Notes under the pieces: generated by a model
Databases searched by the model: none
What the model saw: only the letters and a program-made list of their open reading frames with translations
What the model was told of the DNA's origin: nothing
Shown: positions 34,952 through 44,221 of the stretch, piece after piece
How positions within the stretch are numbered: the first letter of the stretch is position 1
Layout of the letters: the number at the start of each line of letters is the position of its first letter
Made by a program: the position numbers and the translations under genes
Source of the DNA: Desulfobaculum sp044987625
GTDB lineage: Bacteria > Desulfobacterota > Desulfovibrionia > Desulfovibrionales > Desulfovibrionaceae
Length of the DNA stretch: 64,000 bases
Direction: 5' to 3'
NCBI RefSeq assembly: GCF_044987625.1
Contig: NZ_JBJDSB010000002.1
Coordinates: 930,001-994,000 of the forward strand

Positions 34952-36064
34952 CTAGCGTTCGCCGGAGCGCTTGCCTTTGGCCGGGCGTGTAGGGCGTCCG
35001 CCGCGTGGGCGGCCACCGCCAGAATCGCCGGGGCGGTCTGCGCCGCGCCAATTTTCTGTGTTTGGCCTGCCGGAGCGTGGGCCTGCGGGACGGCCTTTGC
35101 CTCCGCGTGGGGCGTCGCCATACGGACGGCTGTCTCCTGAAGTGCGGCGTGGTTTGCCGCCTCGGGGACCTGCGCCCTGTTTGCCGCCGTGGCCGGACTT
35201 TTGGGGCGACGGCGTACCGGCGGGAGAGCCGCCCTGAGCCGGGGCCGGGGCGGGCATGTCCACGGCTGTCAGCAGGGCCGTGCGTTCGGCGTGGGTGAGT
35301 TCGCGGGCCTTGCCCTTGGGCAAACGGCCAAGGCGGACCGGGCCCTGTGCAATGCGCTCCAGCCGGAGGATGGTCAGGCCAAGGTCGCGGCACATACGCC
35401 GGATTTGGCGGTTTACGCCCTGAATGAGCGTCATGGTCAGCAGAATTCCCTCGCCGCCGTCGCGGCTGGCCTCAACAGGCACTGGCGCAAGGCGTTCGCC
35501 TTCGGCCAGCGTCATGCCTTTGCGCATCACGTCCAGCTTGTCTTCGGTAACGCCGCCGCGGACGCGGACGTTGTAGACCTTGGGCAGATGCCAGCGGGGG
35601 TGCGTGAGGCGGTTGGTCAGCTCGCCATCCGTGGTGAGGAGCAAAAGTCCCTGCGAGTAGTAGTCCAGCCGGCCAACGGGAAACACGCGGCGTCCCCTCT
35701 GGGCCGGGGGCAGCAGGTCCAGCACTGTTCGGCGGCCCTGCGGGTCGCGCGCGGTGGTGACGACCTCCACGGGTTTATTCATGACGAGGTAGACGTGTTC
35801 TTCCTGTCCGGGAACGGGAATGCTCACGGGGGATCCGTTGACCTCCACCACGTCGGTGGCGGGGTCGATACGCAGACCGGGCTGGTCCGCGGGCTGACCG
35901 TTGACGCGCACGGCTCCGCTGGCCACTAACTCGTCGGCGGCGCGGCGGGAACAGACTCCGGCCATGGCTAAGGCGCGGTTGATGCGCAGCAATGTCGGGG
36001 AATCGGAAGAGGGCGTCTCCGCAGAGGCGGGACGCCCGGAAGATTTCGGGGTGTTCTTGGGCAT
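34952..36064 (-). CDS. rluB: rRNA pseudouridine synthase (RluB/RsuA family)
   Basis: 370 aa. An S4 RNA-binding domain (about 25-70) precedes the catalytic domain with GRLDYYSQGLLLLTTDGEL, which holds the catalytic Asp. By likeness it modifies 23S rRNA as RluB does, but RluB, RluE, RluF and RsuA are hard to separate by eye. The last 90 residues form an Arg/Gly/Pro-rich low-complexity tail, probably an RNA-binding extension. Confidence 0.9.
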   Translation of the reverse strand: MPKNTPKSSGRPASAETPSSDSPTLLRINRALAMAGVCSRRAADELVASGAVRVNGQPADQPGLRIDPATDVVEVNGSPVSIPVPGQEEHVYLVMNKPVEVVTTARDPQGRRTVLDLLPPAQRGRRVFPVGRLDYYSQGLLLLTTDGELTNRLTHPRWHLPKVYNVRVRGGVTEDKLDVMRKGMTLAEGERLAPVPVEASRDGGEGILLTMTLIQGVNRQIRRMCRDLGLTILRLERIAQGPVRLGRLPKGKARELTHAERTALLTAVDMPAPAPAQGGSPAGTPSPQKSGHGGKQGAGPRGGKPRRTSGDSRPYGDAPRGGKGRPAGPRSGRPNTENWRGADRPGDSGGGRPRGGRPTRPAKGKRSGER

Positions 36065-36073
36065 GCCCCGTAA

Positions 36074-36697
36074 CTAGACGTTAATGACCTTGGTGGCAAG
36101 CTGAAGACTTGTCACCACGTCCAGCATGTTGGTGGTTTCGCCTACGGCCTTCTGACTCAGCAGGCCAAAATGGTCCAGACAGGTGCCGCAAACCAGCACG
36201 GTTGCGCCCATCCGTTCCAGCTCCTGAATCTTTTCGCAACACGGATTGCCGGCGATGGCCAGCTTGACGCCGCCGTTTACGAGCACTACGCGCCAGAGTT
36301 CCTCGCCAAACTCAGGCAGGGTGGCCAGAAAGTTTAGCATCAGCTTGGAGCCAAGCTCGTCGTCACCGCCGCCCAGCACGTCGCGCTGGATGAACACCGT
36401 CACCTTTTGGTCCACGGCGGCAAGCTCGGCGGAGCTCATAATCTGGCAGGCTTCGCATTCTGCGCCATCCTGCGCGGCGGCCTCAAGGCGTCCGGTAATC
36501 ATCCAGCCACCCTCGGTCTCCGAGACGGAAGCCGCATAGCCTTTGGTTCCAATGAACCGGCTTACGTTCTCCTTGGCGGCTTCATTATCAACAATAACGG
36601 AGAATTCGGCCGGAGCTTCGGCTTCTATGTGCTTTTTGGCGGTCAGGACAGGTTGCGGACAGGGTAGGCCTTTGCAGTCGAGTATATTCTTTGTCAT
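36074..36697 (-). CDS. yedF: Sulfurtransferase-like selenium metabolism protein YedF
   Basis: 207 aa. The N-terminal TusA-like domain has DCKGLPCPQPVL. The C-terminal DsrE-like half has Cys-containing VLVCGTCLDHFG. This matches the selenium-associated YedF family, found in organisms that use selenium; its precise role is not settled. ATG 36697 is preceded by AAGGAG. It lies 9 bp upstream of rluB and is presumably cotranscribed. Confidence 0.9.
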   Translation of the reverse strand: MTKNILDCKGLPCPQPVLTAKKHIEAEAPAEFSVIVDNEAAKENVSRFIGTKGYAASVSETEGGWMITGRLEAAAQDGAECEACQIMSSAELAAVDQKVTVFIQRDVLGGGDDELGSKLMLNFLATLPEFGEELWRVVLVNGGVKLAIAGNPCCEKIQELERMGATVLVCGTCLDHFGLLSQKAVGETTNMLDVVTSLQLATKVINV

Positions 36698-37181
36698 TAT
36701 GCGGGGTCTCCTTAATCCATGTATGGAAACGCGAGAAAGCCAGCGGGTCAAATTGATAGTTCCGATTGCAATACGCCAAATGCATAGACAAACCTGCTAA
36801 CAGCGCCAAGCCCTACGGCGCGGGCGCTTGTCTGAAACTCTGAGTGGTTGGGCGTGGCGAAGCCGCCCTACGCACCAACGCGTGACAGCCCGGAGGGCAG
36901 GGCGCGAGCACGCGTAGGGGGACACGGGGCAGGGATATCCCCGGCTGGCGGCGGATGCGCCGGTTGCGCCGCGAAGCCTCTTTTATCTAAGGACATGCCC
37001 GCTACGCCCTCGCGTGGCCCCTCGCGCACAAGCTCGCACCCCAAAATGCCCGGGCGTAGCGGGCGTGCTCCGGAATTTCCTCTGGATTTCGGGGCGGGAA
37101 TCCTTTATCTGTACGCGTTTGCGCGCGTTGCCGCATCCTGCGGTTCTCGCACAAAGACAAGATCATCCTTCGGGAGTATAC
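36698..37181. other. Gene-free region upstream of msbA, with long inverted repeat
   Basis: 484 bp with no credible gene; frames here are GC-rich noise without ribosome-binding sites. It contains a perfect 13-bp inverted repeat, listed separately. Confidence 0.6.
36997..37064. repeat. 13-bp inverted repeat with 42-nt spacer upstream of msbA
   Basis: GCCCGCTACGCCC (36997-37009) and GGGCGTAGCGGGC (37052-37064) are perfect complements; the stem extends three more pairs with one wobble. It lies about 120 bp before the msbA start. It may form a leader hairpin or be a protein-binding site. Confidence 0.65.
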
Positions 37182-38972
37182 GTGGCAAAGCAATACGATA
37201 GAAAGGTCAAGAGCATCCCGCTTCTCAAGCGCTCTCTGGGATATTTCACCCCATACAAATTCCGCATTTTTCTGGCCGTAATCTCTATGGCCATCGTGGC
37301 CGCCTGTTCCGGCGCGGCCGCATATCTCGTCAAGCCGGCCTTCGACGATATCTTCGGCAACAAAAATGAGCAGGCCCTGCTTATTATCCCCGCTGCATAC
37401 GTTGCGGTTTTCCTCATTAAGGGTGTTTTCCGTTACCTGCAGAACTTCGAAATGCGTATGTGTGGCCTCAAGGTGCTGGAAACACTGCGTAATGAGCTAC
37501 ACGACAAGATGATGCATCTGCCTGTTGGCTTCTTTGAGGAACAGCAGGTGGGCAACCTGATGTCGCGCATCACCATGGACGTCTCCATGATTCGCAACAG
37601 CCTGCCGTCCATCGTCATGCTTATCCGGCAGGCGCTGGAGATGGTGGGGCTTATCTGCGTGGCGTTTTATCAGGAGCCGTTTTTGGCCTGCATCGCGCTT
37701 GTGGGTTTTCCTCTTGCCGTTTATCCGGTTGTTTTCTTTGGTAAAAAGCTGCGCAAAATTGGCCGCAAAAACCAGAGCAAAATTGCGGATATCAACGTCA
37801 TCCTGCAGGAAATCTTTAACGGTATCCGCGTGGTCAAAGCCTTTGCCAACGAAGAGCGCGAAACCGAAAAGTTCGCCAAGGAAAATAACAGGCTGGTCAA
37901 GATTGCCGGAAAGGAAGTCGTGTTCAGCGAGCTGTCCTCCCCGGTGATGGACCTTGTGGGCGCTGTAGGGACCGCATTTGTTATGTGGTACGGCGGCACG
38001 CAGGTTATTGAAGGCGCGACCACGCCGGGTTCGTTCTTTTCCTTCCTCGTCGCGGTGGGCCTCATGTACGCCCCGGTAAAGAAGCTGAACAGCGCGAATA
38101 TGGAGATTCAGCGCGCCCTTGCCGGCGCAGAACGCGTATTCGACATCCTCGATTCCCCGGAGTACACCATTGAGCAGGACGGCTCCGCCATTTTGGAGGG
38201 AGACTTTAAGGAACTCCACCTTGAGGGCGTGACTCTGCATTACCCCGGTTGCGAGGCTCCTGCGCTGGACAACGTGACGCTGTCCGTGAAGGCGGGCGAG
38301 CAGGTGGCCCTTGTGGGCCCAAGCGGCGCGGGCAAGACCACGCTGGTCAATATGATTCCGCGCTTCTACACGCCGCAGTCCGGCCGCATTATGTTAAATG
38401 GCCGCAATGTGGACGAATACACGCTGGCCTCCCTGCGCCGGAACATTGGCATTGTCAGTCAGGATACGTTCCTGTTCAATGCCTCGGTCTTGGAGAACAT
38501 CGCCTACGGCAACGATTCTCCGGATCCGGACGTGGTGCGAAAGTGTACGGAGATGGCCTATGCCGACGGGTTTATTCAGGAGTTGCCCTCAGGCTACGAT
38601 ACCGTGCTTGGCGAGCGCGGCACCAAGATTTCCGGCGGCCAGAAGCAGCGTTTGACCATCGCCCGCGCGCTCTACAAGGACCCGCAGCTCCTCATCCTTG
38701 ACGAGGCCACCAGCGCGCTGGACACCCACGCCGAGCGCAAGGTGCAGGCCGCCCTTGAGAACCTGATGCATAACCGGACCAGCATCGTCATTGCCCACCG
38801 TCTGTCCACCATCCTTGGTGCGGACAAGATTGTGGTGATGGAGAGCGGGCGCATTGTGGCGCAGGGCACCCATGCCGAGCTTTTGGAATCCTGCGGCCTG
38901 TACGCCCAGCTCTACAACATGCAGTTCAAAAACGCCGGGCCTTCCGGCGAAGCCCCGGACGAGGCCGAATAG
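37182..38972 (+). CDS. msbA: Lipid A export ABC transporter MsbA
   Basis: 596 aa half-transporter: six membrane helices (about 25-325) fused to an ATPase domain with Walker A GPSGAGKTT, signature ISGGQKQRL, and Walker B LLILDEATSALD. It flips lipid A-core across the inner membrane. I chose GTG 37182 because GGGAG stands 6 nt before it; longer starts lack support. It is first of four genes with 0-15 bp junctions, all consistent with lipid A assembly. Confidence 0.92.
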   Translation: MAKQYDRKVKSIPLLKRSLGYFTPYKFRIFLAVISMAIVAACSGAAAYLVKPAFDDIFGNKNEQALLIIPAAYVAVFLIKGVFRYLQNFEMRMCGLKVLETLRNELHDKMMHLPVGFFEEQQVGNLMSRITMDVSMIRNSLPSIVMLIRQALEMVGLICVAFYQEPFLACIALVGFPLAVYPVVFFGKKLRKIGRKNQSKIADINVILQEIFNGIRVVKAFANEERETEKFAKENNRLVKIAGKEVVFSELSSPVMDLVGAVGTAFVMWYGGTQVIEGATTPGSFFSFLVAVGLMYAPVKKLNSANMEIQRALAGAERVFDILDSPEYTIEQDGSAILEGDFKELHLEGVTLHYPGCEAPALDNVTLSVKAGEQVALVGPSGAGKTTLVNMIPRFYTPQSGRIMLNGRNVDEYTLASLRRNIGIVSQDTFLFNASVLENIAYGNDSPDPDVVRKCTEMAYADGFIQELPSGYDTVLGERGTKISGGQKQRLTIARALYKDPQLLILDEATSALDTHAERKVQAALENLMHNRTSIVIAHRLSTILGADKIVVMESGRIVAQGTHAELLESCGLYAQLYNMQFKNAGPSGEAPDEAE

Positions 38973-38975
38973 CCC

Positions 38976-39614
38976 ATGAAAATCCCTCTCAATCCTGAAG
39001 TCGTCTCCCTGCCGTTGTCGTGGCTGTACCGTTTGTGGACGGCCACCATTCGGGTGCGTACGGAGAACATTGAGCCGCTGCAGGACATTTGGGAGCGCGA
39101 AGGCTCCATTGTGCTGGCGTGCTGGCACAACGAGCTGTTTATCTTCCCGAAGTTGCGCGCACGTACGCGCAGCAGGTGGGTGGGCATTGTCAGCCTCAGC
39201 AAAGACGGCACCATCGCGACGCGCATGCTGAACCACCTTGGCGTGGACATTTGCCAAGGCTCATCCAGCCGCGGCGGAGTGCGCGCGCTGATGGGCGCAT
39301 GCCGCATGGTGCGAAAGCAGGGCAGGCAGGGCTTTATCACCGTTGACGGCCCGCGCGGTCCCCGGCACGAGGTGAAAGACGGCGTGTTCTATCTGGCCCA
39401 AAAGGCGCGCTCGCCCATTGTTCCGGCGCGCGTTGTCCCTTCCCGGGCCAAGGTTTTTGACCGCTCGTGGGACAAATTCATTCTGCCGCTGCCGTTTTCC
39501 AGTTGCCGCATCATCTTTGGCGAGCCGTATCACGTGTCCGAGGCCAAACTCACCGACGAGGTGCTGGCCGAGGAGCGCCGTAAACTCAAGGAAAAACTGG
39601 ATGCTCTGGTCTAA
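38976..39614 (+). CDS. Lysophospholipid acyltransferase family protein (DUF374)
   Basis: 212 aa. It has the DUF374 pattern: ACWHNELF (acyltransferase His), SLSKDGTIATRMLNHLG, GSSSRGGVRAL, and DGPRGPRHEV. It probably transfers an acyl chain onto a lipid A or phospholipid precursor; the actual substrate is unknown. It starts 3 bp after msbA and its 3' end overlaps the deacetylase start by 14 bp. Confidence 0.88.
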   Translation: MKIPLNPEVVSLPLSWLYRLWTATIRVRTENIEPLQDIWEREGSIVLACWHNELFIFPKLRARTRSRWVGIVSLSKDGTIATRMLNHLGVDICQGSSSRGGVRALMGACRMVRKQGRQGFITVDGPRGPRHEVKDGVFYLAQKARSPIVPARVVPSRAKVFDRSWDKFILPLPFSSCRIIFGEPYHVSEAKLTDEVLAEERRKLKEKLDALV

Positions 39615-40533
39615 GTGTGTTGGGCGTTCCTCCGTGCCGGTGCTGTGCTATCACAATATTGATGGCAACGGCATGCCGTGGGCCGCATTTATGCGCCAGA
39701 TGCTGTGGCTCAAGGCGCATGGCGTCCGCACCATCAGCTTGGACCGGCTGGAGCGCTTTTTGGATGGCGAGGCGCTGTCTGCGCCATCGGTCTGCGTCAC
39801 GTTCGACGACGGCTTTCGAGACCTGTACACCCGCGTCGCGCCGTTTTTCCGTGAACATGACCTGCACGCCACGGTTTTCATCATCAACAACCGCATCCGC
39901 CCGGAGGATGAACCCGGAACGGACGAGCCCATTACCGCCCACGAGGCGCACCGGGAGTTTTTGGTCTCCGGCGCGCGCGGGGCGTGGATGAGCGAGAGTG
40001 AAATCCGCTCCATCATAGCGGACGGCACCTTTGCCATCGGGAGTCATTCCACAACTCACGTCATGGGCGTTATGCCCCCATGGCAGAAGCCGGAAAAGCC
40101 CGACCACTGGGCCTATGCGCGCTGGCATGCCGGGCTGGAGCAGGGCGAGCCGCCGCGCATGGTGCCGGAGTTCACCGCCCATCTGTATCTGGCGGACAAG
40201 GAGCGTCTGGAAACGGACGACGAATTCTTCGCGCGCGTTCAGGATAACCTCAGCGCCAGCCGTGGCGACCTTGAAAAGCGCTTTGGCACGCAGGTGACAT
40301 CCCTTGGCTGGCCGTGGGGCGCCGCGCATCCTATTGCAGTGGAAGCCGCGCAGGCCGCAGGTTTTCGCCTGCTCTTCACGTTGGAGAATGGCCCGGTCGC
40401 GCCCGGAACGTCGCCCGCGCACATCTGCCGTTTGGAAGTTCGCCGCAAAAAAGGCCCTAGCTGGTTCAAAAGCCGCGTTGCCATCTACAGCCGCAAGACC
40501 ATAGCGGCCCTCTACGCATGGATGAGAATCTAG
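39601..40533 (+). CDS. Polysaccharide deacetylase family protein
   Basis: 310 aa. The NodB-type motifs VLCYHNIDG, VTFDDGFRD (catalytic Asp and first metal Asp) and GSHSTTH (metal His pair) are present; between them lies a roughly 100-residue insertion. It probably removes an N- or O-acetyl group from a cell-surface glycan or lipid A sugar. ATG 39601 lies inside the preceding gene, with AAGGA upstream. It ends exactly where the next gene begins. Confidence 0.85.
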   Translation: MLWSKCVGRSSVPVLCYHNIDGNGMPWAAFMRQMLWLKAHGVRTISLDRLERFLDGEALSAPSVCVTFDDGFRDLYTRVAPFFREHDLHATVFIINNRIRPEDEPGTDEPITAHEAHREFLVSGARGAWMSESEIRSIIADGTFAIGSHSTTHVMGVMPPWQKPEKPDHWAYARWHAGLEQGEPPRMVPEFTAHLYLADKERLETDDEFFARVQDNLSASRGDLEKRFGTQVTSLGWPWGAAHPIAVEAAQAAGFRLLFTLENGPVAPGTSPAHICRLEVRRKKGPSWFKSRVAIYSRKTIAALYAWMRI

Positions 40534-41442
40534 ATGAAAGAGATTGTTTACCAGGGGCTTGCCCGGGCAGGGCAGACCATGAGCTTTGAGACGGCGGCCC
40601 GTGCAGGAGAGCGTCTTGGCGACCTGCTGTGGACCGTGCTCCCCGAGCGCCGCAAAATGGCGACGGAAGGCATGATGCGCCACCTCGACCTGCCGCGCCC
40701 CATTGCGGAGGCTACAGCGCGCCGCAGTTTCCGCAACAGTGGCCGATCGTTTTTGGAGATTTTCCTCTCCAGCCGTGTGGATTGGCGCTTTGTGCAGGAC
40801 CGGCTGAGCATCGCCACGCCCGAGTCCTTTCAGAAGATTCGCGATCTCGACAGGCCTGCCATCGCCGCTACGGCCCATATGGGGGCCTGGGAGCTTCTTG
40901 CGGGCATTTTCCAACTCTTTATACGTCGTAGCCCCAAACAAATCGTTGTGCGGCGTCCTAAGGACGAAGCTCTGCATAGATTGATGACGGAATTGCGCAG
41001 CAAGCCCGATGTGGACGTGCTGGCGCACCGCATGGCGGCGCCTAAGGTGCTGCGTTGTCTGCGGCAGGGCGGAATGACGGGTTTTTTGGTCGACCATAAC
41101 TGCAGTACCAGCGAAGCCGTGTTTTTGCCCTTCCTCAAGGACTTCGCGGCGGTGAATATGGGGCCGGCGCTGCTTGCTGTGCGCGCCAAGGCCTGCATTT
41201 GTCCCATTTTTATGCTCCGCGATGAGAAAGGCGGCTATGTTATCCACACTGAGGATTACCTTGATACCCGCGACCTGAAAGGGTCCAGAGACGAGCGTGT
41301 CCAGAAAGCCGCAGAGTTTTACACAGGCGCAGTGACGCGGATTATCCGCAAATTCCCCGATCAGTGGTACTGGATGCACCGCAGATGGAAGACCCAGCCC
41401 CCGGAAGGCTGGCAGTACTCCGGACCACTGCTTCAAAGTTGA
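40534..41442 (+). CDS. Lipid A biosynthesis acyltransferase (LpxL/HtrB-like)
   Basis: 302 aa. It has the H-x4-E motif (AHMGAWE) of late lipid A acyltransferases, an N-terminal hydrophobic segment, and the ending PDQWYWMHRRWKT, a well-known family signature. It adds a secondary acyl chain to lipid A. It is last of the msbA operon, with no gap from the deacetylase, followed by a terminator. Confidence 0.92.
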   Translation: MKEIVYQGLARAGQTMSFETAARAGERLGDLLWTVLPERRKMATEGMMRHLDLPRPIAEATARRSFRNSGRSFLEIFLSSRVDWRFVQDRLSIATPESFQKIRDLDRPAIAATAHMGAWELLAGIFQLFIRRSPKQIVVRRPKDEALHRLMTELRSKPDVDVLAHRMAAPKVLRCLRQGGMTGFLVDHNCSTSEAVFLPFLKDFAAVNMGPALLAVRAKACICPIFMLRDEKGGYVIHTEDYLDTRDLKGSRDERVQKAAEFYTGAVTRIIRKFPDQWYWMHRRWKTQPPEGWQYSGPLLQS

Positions 41443-41811
41443 AGTTCCACTTGAAAGAAAAGTATAAGGCGGCCAAATGGCTGCCTTTTTTTGTGGCACA
41501 GCGCGGGCGAACGGTTGTGATGGGGCGTTTGCCGCCGACGAAGGCAACGCCTCCTGCTCTCCGAGCCAAGGGGTGCCCTTTGGCGCGGGGAGTGGTATGC
41601 TGAGGCGTCTTGGTCTGTTGGGCGATGGCACTCGTGGACTGACGCCACTGTGGCCTGCTGTCACTGCCGGATGGACGCCGCATTGGCTGCGAAAGCCCTC
41701 AGGGGCTTGACTCCTTGCGTGAGGCAGTGGACCCCTGCGCGAAGACAATGCCTCCGAGAATCGCCACAAGCCAACGTTTTTCACCTTCACCCCAGTCGAT
41801 GAGGGGGCATC
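41443..41811. other. Intergenic region after the msbA operon
   Basis: 369 bp. It holds a terminator at 41466-41492; the rest is GC-rich with no recognisable gene or promoter. Confidence 0.6.
41466..41492 (+). terminator. Terminator of the msbA operon
   Basis: AAGGCGGCC / GGCTGCCTT (one G-U), 4-nt loop, then seven T. Confidence 0.9.
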
Positions 41812-44172
41812 ATGACCGAGAAGGGGCGCTTCAAAACGGTGCTGAAACGTCTGCTGGGCGGGCGGTTGCCCGTTTTTATCACAGGCCTTGCGTTTTCCGT
41901 GCTTGTGGCGTGGCTGTACGTGCGTCAGCCGTATTTTCTTAAGCTGCTCGATCTTAAGCTTTATGACGCCATGCTCCAGCAGACGCATACCCCGGCGACA
42001 ACGGGTGTGCCGGTTGTGGTGGACCTCGATGAACGGACGCTATCGAAGTATGGCCAGTGGCCGTGGCCGCGTTACCGCGTGGCACTGCTTTTGGCGCGGC
42101 TGCGTGATGCCGGGGCGCGGGTGGTGGCACTGGATATCCTCTTTGCCGAGGCGGACCGTACCTCCCCCGTGGTGCTCAAAAAGGACCTTCGGCGTGATCT
42201 GAATGTGGAAGTTGAGTTCTCGGGCATGCCTGAGGCGCTTATGGATAATGACAGGGTCTTTGCCAGTGTATTGGGGCAAGGGCCCTTTGTTTTGGGCTAT
42301 TTCTTCAATTTTGCCGGGCAGGCACAGGGTGCGGGCTCGCAGGACTGCGCCTTGCACGAACTGTCCCGCGCTGTGATTCGCTCCTCAGGTGCCGGCGAGT
42401 ATGAGCAGTACCTGACGGGCGCGCCGTCTGTGGTCTGCAACCTGCCTGTTCTGGGCCGGGCCGTGGATATGTCCGGCTTTATCAATACAACAACGGATGC
42501 TGACGGCGTGGTGCGCCGGATTCCTCTTTTGGTGCATTACGCGGGAGAAATTTATCCGAACCTTTCCCTTGCTGCGCTCATGAAGGCCTCTGGCGTGCGC
42601 CAAGCCACACTCAAGGTAGGAGCAAACGGCCTTGAGAGTGTCAAGATAGGGCGCACCATTGTCCCCGTGGACACATCCGGGCGATTTTTGTGCAATTATC
42701 GCGGGCCGCGTCACACTTTCCGCTACATCTCCGCCAGCAAAATTTTGGACGGAAGCCTTGGAAAGCATGAACTGGAGGGGAAAATCGTTTTTGTCGGCAC
42801 CAGCGCCGCAGGGCTTTTGGACCTGCGCGCCACCCCTTTTGACGCCACGCTTCCGGGCGTGGAGGTGCACGCCAACGTGGTGGACAACATCCTTACGGAG
42901 GACTTTCTGCATGTGCCGGAATGGGCGCGCGAGATGGAGCTTTCGCTAACGTTTGGCGCGGGCGTGTTTGCGGCTGTCCTGCTGACGTGGGCCAGCGCGG
43001 CCCTGAGCGTTATCCCCCTTGGCGTCTGCGTGGCCGGGGCGTGGTATGGGGCGCTGTGGTCCATGGGTGAGCGTGGGTTTTCCATATCGCCGCTGTATAT
43101 CTTTCTCGCCATTGGCGGGAATTTTGCCCTGCTGACGCTGATGAAATATTGGCGCGAAGAGGGGCAGAAAAAGTTCCTGCACAGCACCTTTGCCAGCTAC
43201 CTGTCGCCCGAACTTATCGACGAGATGTTCGAGAACAAGGAAATGCCGGAACTCGGCGGCGAGGCACGGACAATCACGGCGTTTTTCTCCGATATTCAGA
43301 GCTTTTCCACGTTTTCCGAGAAGCTCTCCGCCCCTCAGCTTGTAGAACTGCTGAATGAATACCTCACCGCCATGACGGATATCCTTATCGCGGAGCGTGG
43401 CACCCTTGATAAGTACGAAGGCGACGCCATTGTGGCGTTTGTGGGCGCGCCTATGGACGTGCCGGATCACGCGCTGCGGGCGTGCCGCATTGCCGTGCGC
43501 ATGCAGGCCAGCATTCTGGAGCTACGCGCCAAATGGCAGGCGGAGCGCATTTTGCCCGGCGAGCCAGAGCGTAACCTCAAGGGATTTCCGCCTGAAGAGT
43601 GGGCCCCCGGCGATAAATGGCCCCGCGTGGTGCACGAGATGAAAACGCGCATCGGCCTCAATTCCGGTGAAATTGTGGTGGGCAACATGGGCAGCACCAT
43701 GCGCATGAACTACACCATGATGGGCGACGCCGTGAACCTGGCAGCGCGTCTGGAATCTGGAGCCAAACAGTACGGCGTGTATAATCTCATCAGCGAGTTT
43801 GTGCTTGAACAGCCCGCAGGGGAGGGGGCTGTGGTGCGCGATATGGTGGAGGTGCGCTTTATCGACACCATCGCCGTTGTGGGCAAGGACGAGCCTGTGA
43901 AAGTGTACGAATTGTGCGCCATGAAGGGCGAATTGACGGAGAAGGAGAAGCGCCTGTTTACCCTCTTTGACGAGGGAATGGAGCTTTATTTGAATATGGA
44001 CTGGGAACCCGCAAAAAAACGCTTCACCGAGGCGCTGGAATTCGAACGCGTTCCGGAAGGCAAGACCACGCCCTCCGAGGTGTATGTGAAGCGCTGCGAA
44101 GAGTACGCGCACAATCCGCCTGTTCCGCCTGGTGAAAGCTGGGATGGCGTGTATCGCATGACGAAGAAGTAG
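41812..44172 (+). CDS. CHASE2-domain adenylate/guanylate cyclase
   Basis: 786 aa. An N-terminal membrane helix (about 18-38), a large extracytoplasmic CHASE2 sensor (about 40-370), three more helices (about 378-450), then a class III cyclase domain (about 480-700). Catalytic elements are present: FFSDIQSF (first metal Asp), KYEGDAIVAF (second metal Asp), and MMGDAVNLAARLES (transition-state Asn and Arg). An insertion of about 30 residues sits in the middle of the cyclase domain. It makes cAMP in response to an unknown outside signal. The C-terminal helical extension resembles TPR-like tails of such cyclases. It is transcribed alone, last gene before the dif region. Confidence 0.92.
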   Translation: MTEKGRFKTVLKRLLGGRLPVFITGLAFSVLVAWLYVRQPYFLKLLDLKLYDAMLQQTHTPATTGVPVVVDLDERTLSKYGQWPWPRYRVALLLARLRDAGARVVALDILFAEADRTSPVVLKKDLRRDLNVEVEFSGMPEALMDNDRVFASVLGQGPFVLGYFFNFAGQAQGAGSQDCALHELSRAVIRSSGAGEYEQYLTGAPSVVCNLPVLGRAVDMSGFINTTTDADGVVRRIPLLVHYAGEIYPNLSLAALMKASGVRQATLKVGANGLESVKIGRTIVPVDTSGRFLCNYRGPRHTFRYISASKILDGSLGKHELEGKIVFVGTSAAGLLDLRATPFDATLPGVEVHANVVDNILTEDFLHVPEWAREMELSLTFGAGVFAAVLLTWASAALSVIPLGVCVAGAWYGALWSMGERGFSISPLYIFLAIGGNFALLTLMKYWREEGQKKFLHSTFASYLSPELIDEMFENKEMPELGGEARTITAFFSDIQSFSTFSEKLSAPQLVELLNEYLTAMTDILIAERGTLDKYEGDAIVAFVGAPMDVPDHALRACRIAVRMQASILELRAKWQAERILPGEPERNLKGFPPEEWAPGDKWPRVVHEMKTRIGLNSGEIVVGNMGSTMRMNYTMMGDAVNLAARLESGAKQYGVYNLISEFVLEQPAGEGAVVRDMVEVRFIDTIAVVGKDEPVKVYELCAMKGELTEKEKRLFTLFDEGMELYLNMDWEPAKKRFTEALEFERVPEGKTTPSEVYVKRCEEYAHNPPVPPGESWDGVYRMTKK

Positions 44173-44202
44173 CCCAGAGGGGGGTCTGCGCGGCTTTTGA
44201 TG

Positions 44203-44221
44203 CTTAAAGTTTTACTTTAAG
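44203..44221. repeat. Inverted repeat just after the cyclase gene
   Basis: CTTAAAGT-TTT-ACTTTAAG, perfect 8-bp arms. The motif CTTTAAG recurs at 44705-44711 and 44718-44724. It may be a terminator remnant or a small repeat family; function unknown. Confidence 0.5.

Noticed and set aside
36848..37201. 117-codon frame before msbA
   Set aside because: Low-complexity GC-rich translation, overlaps the supported msbA start, no ribosome-binding site.
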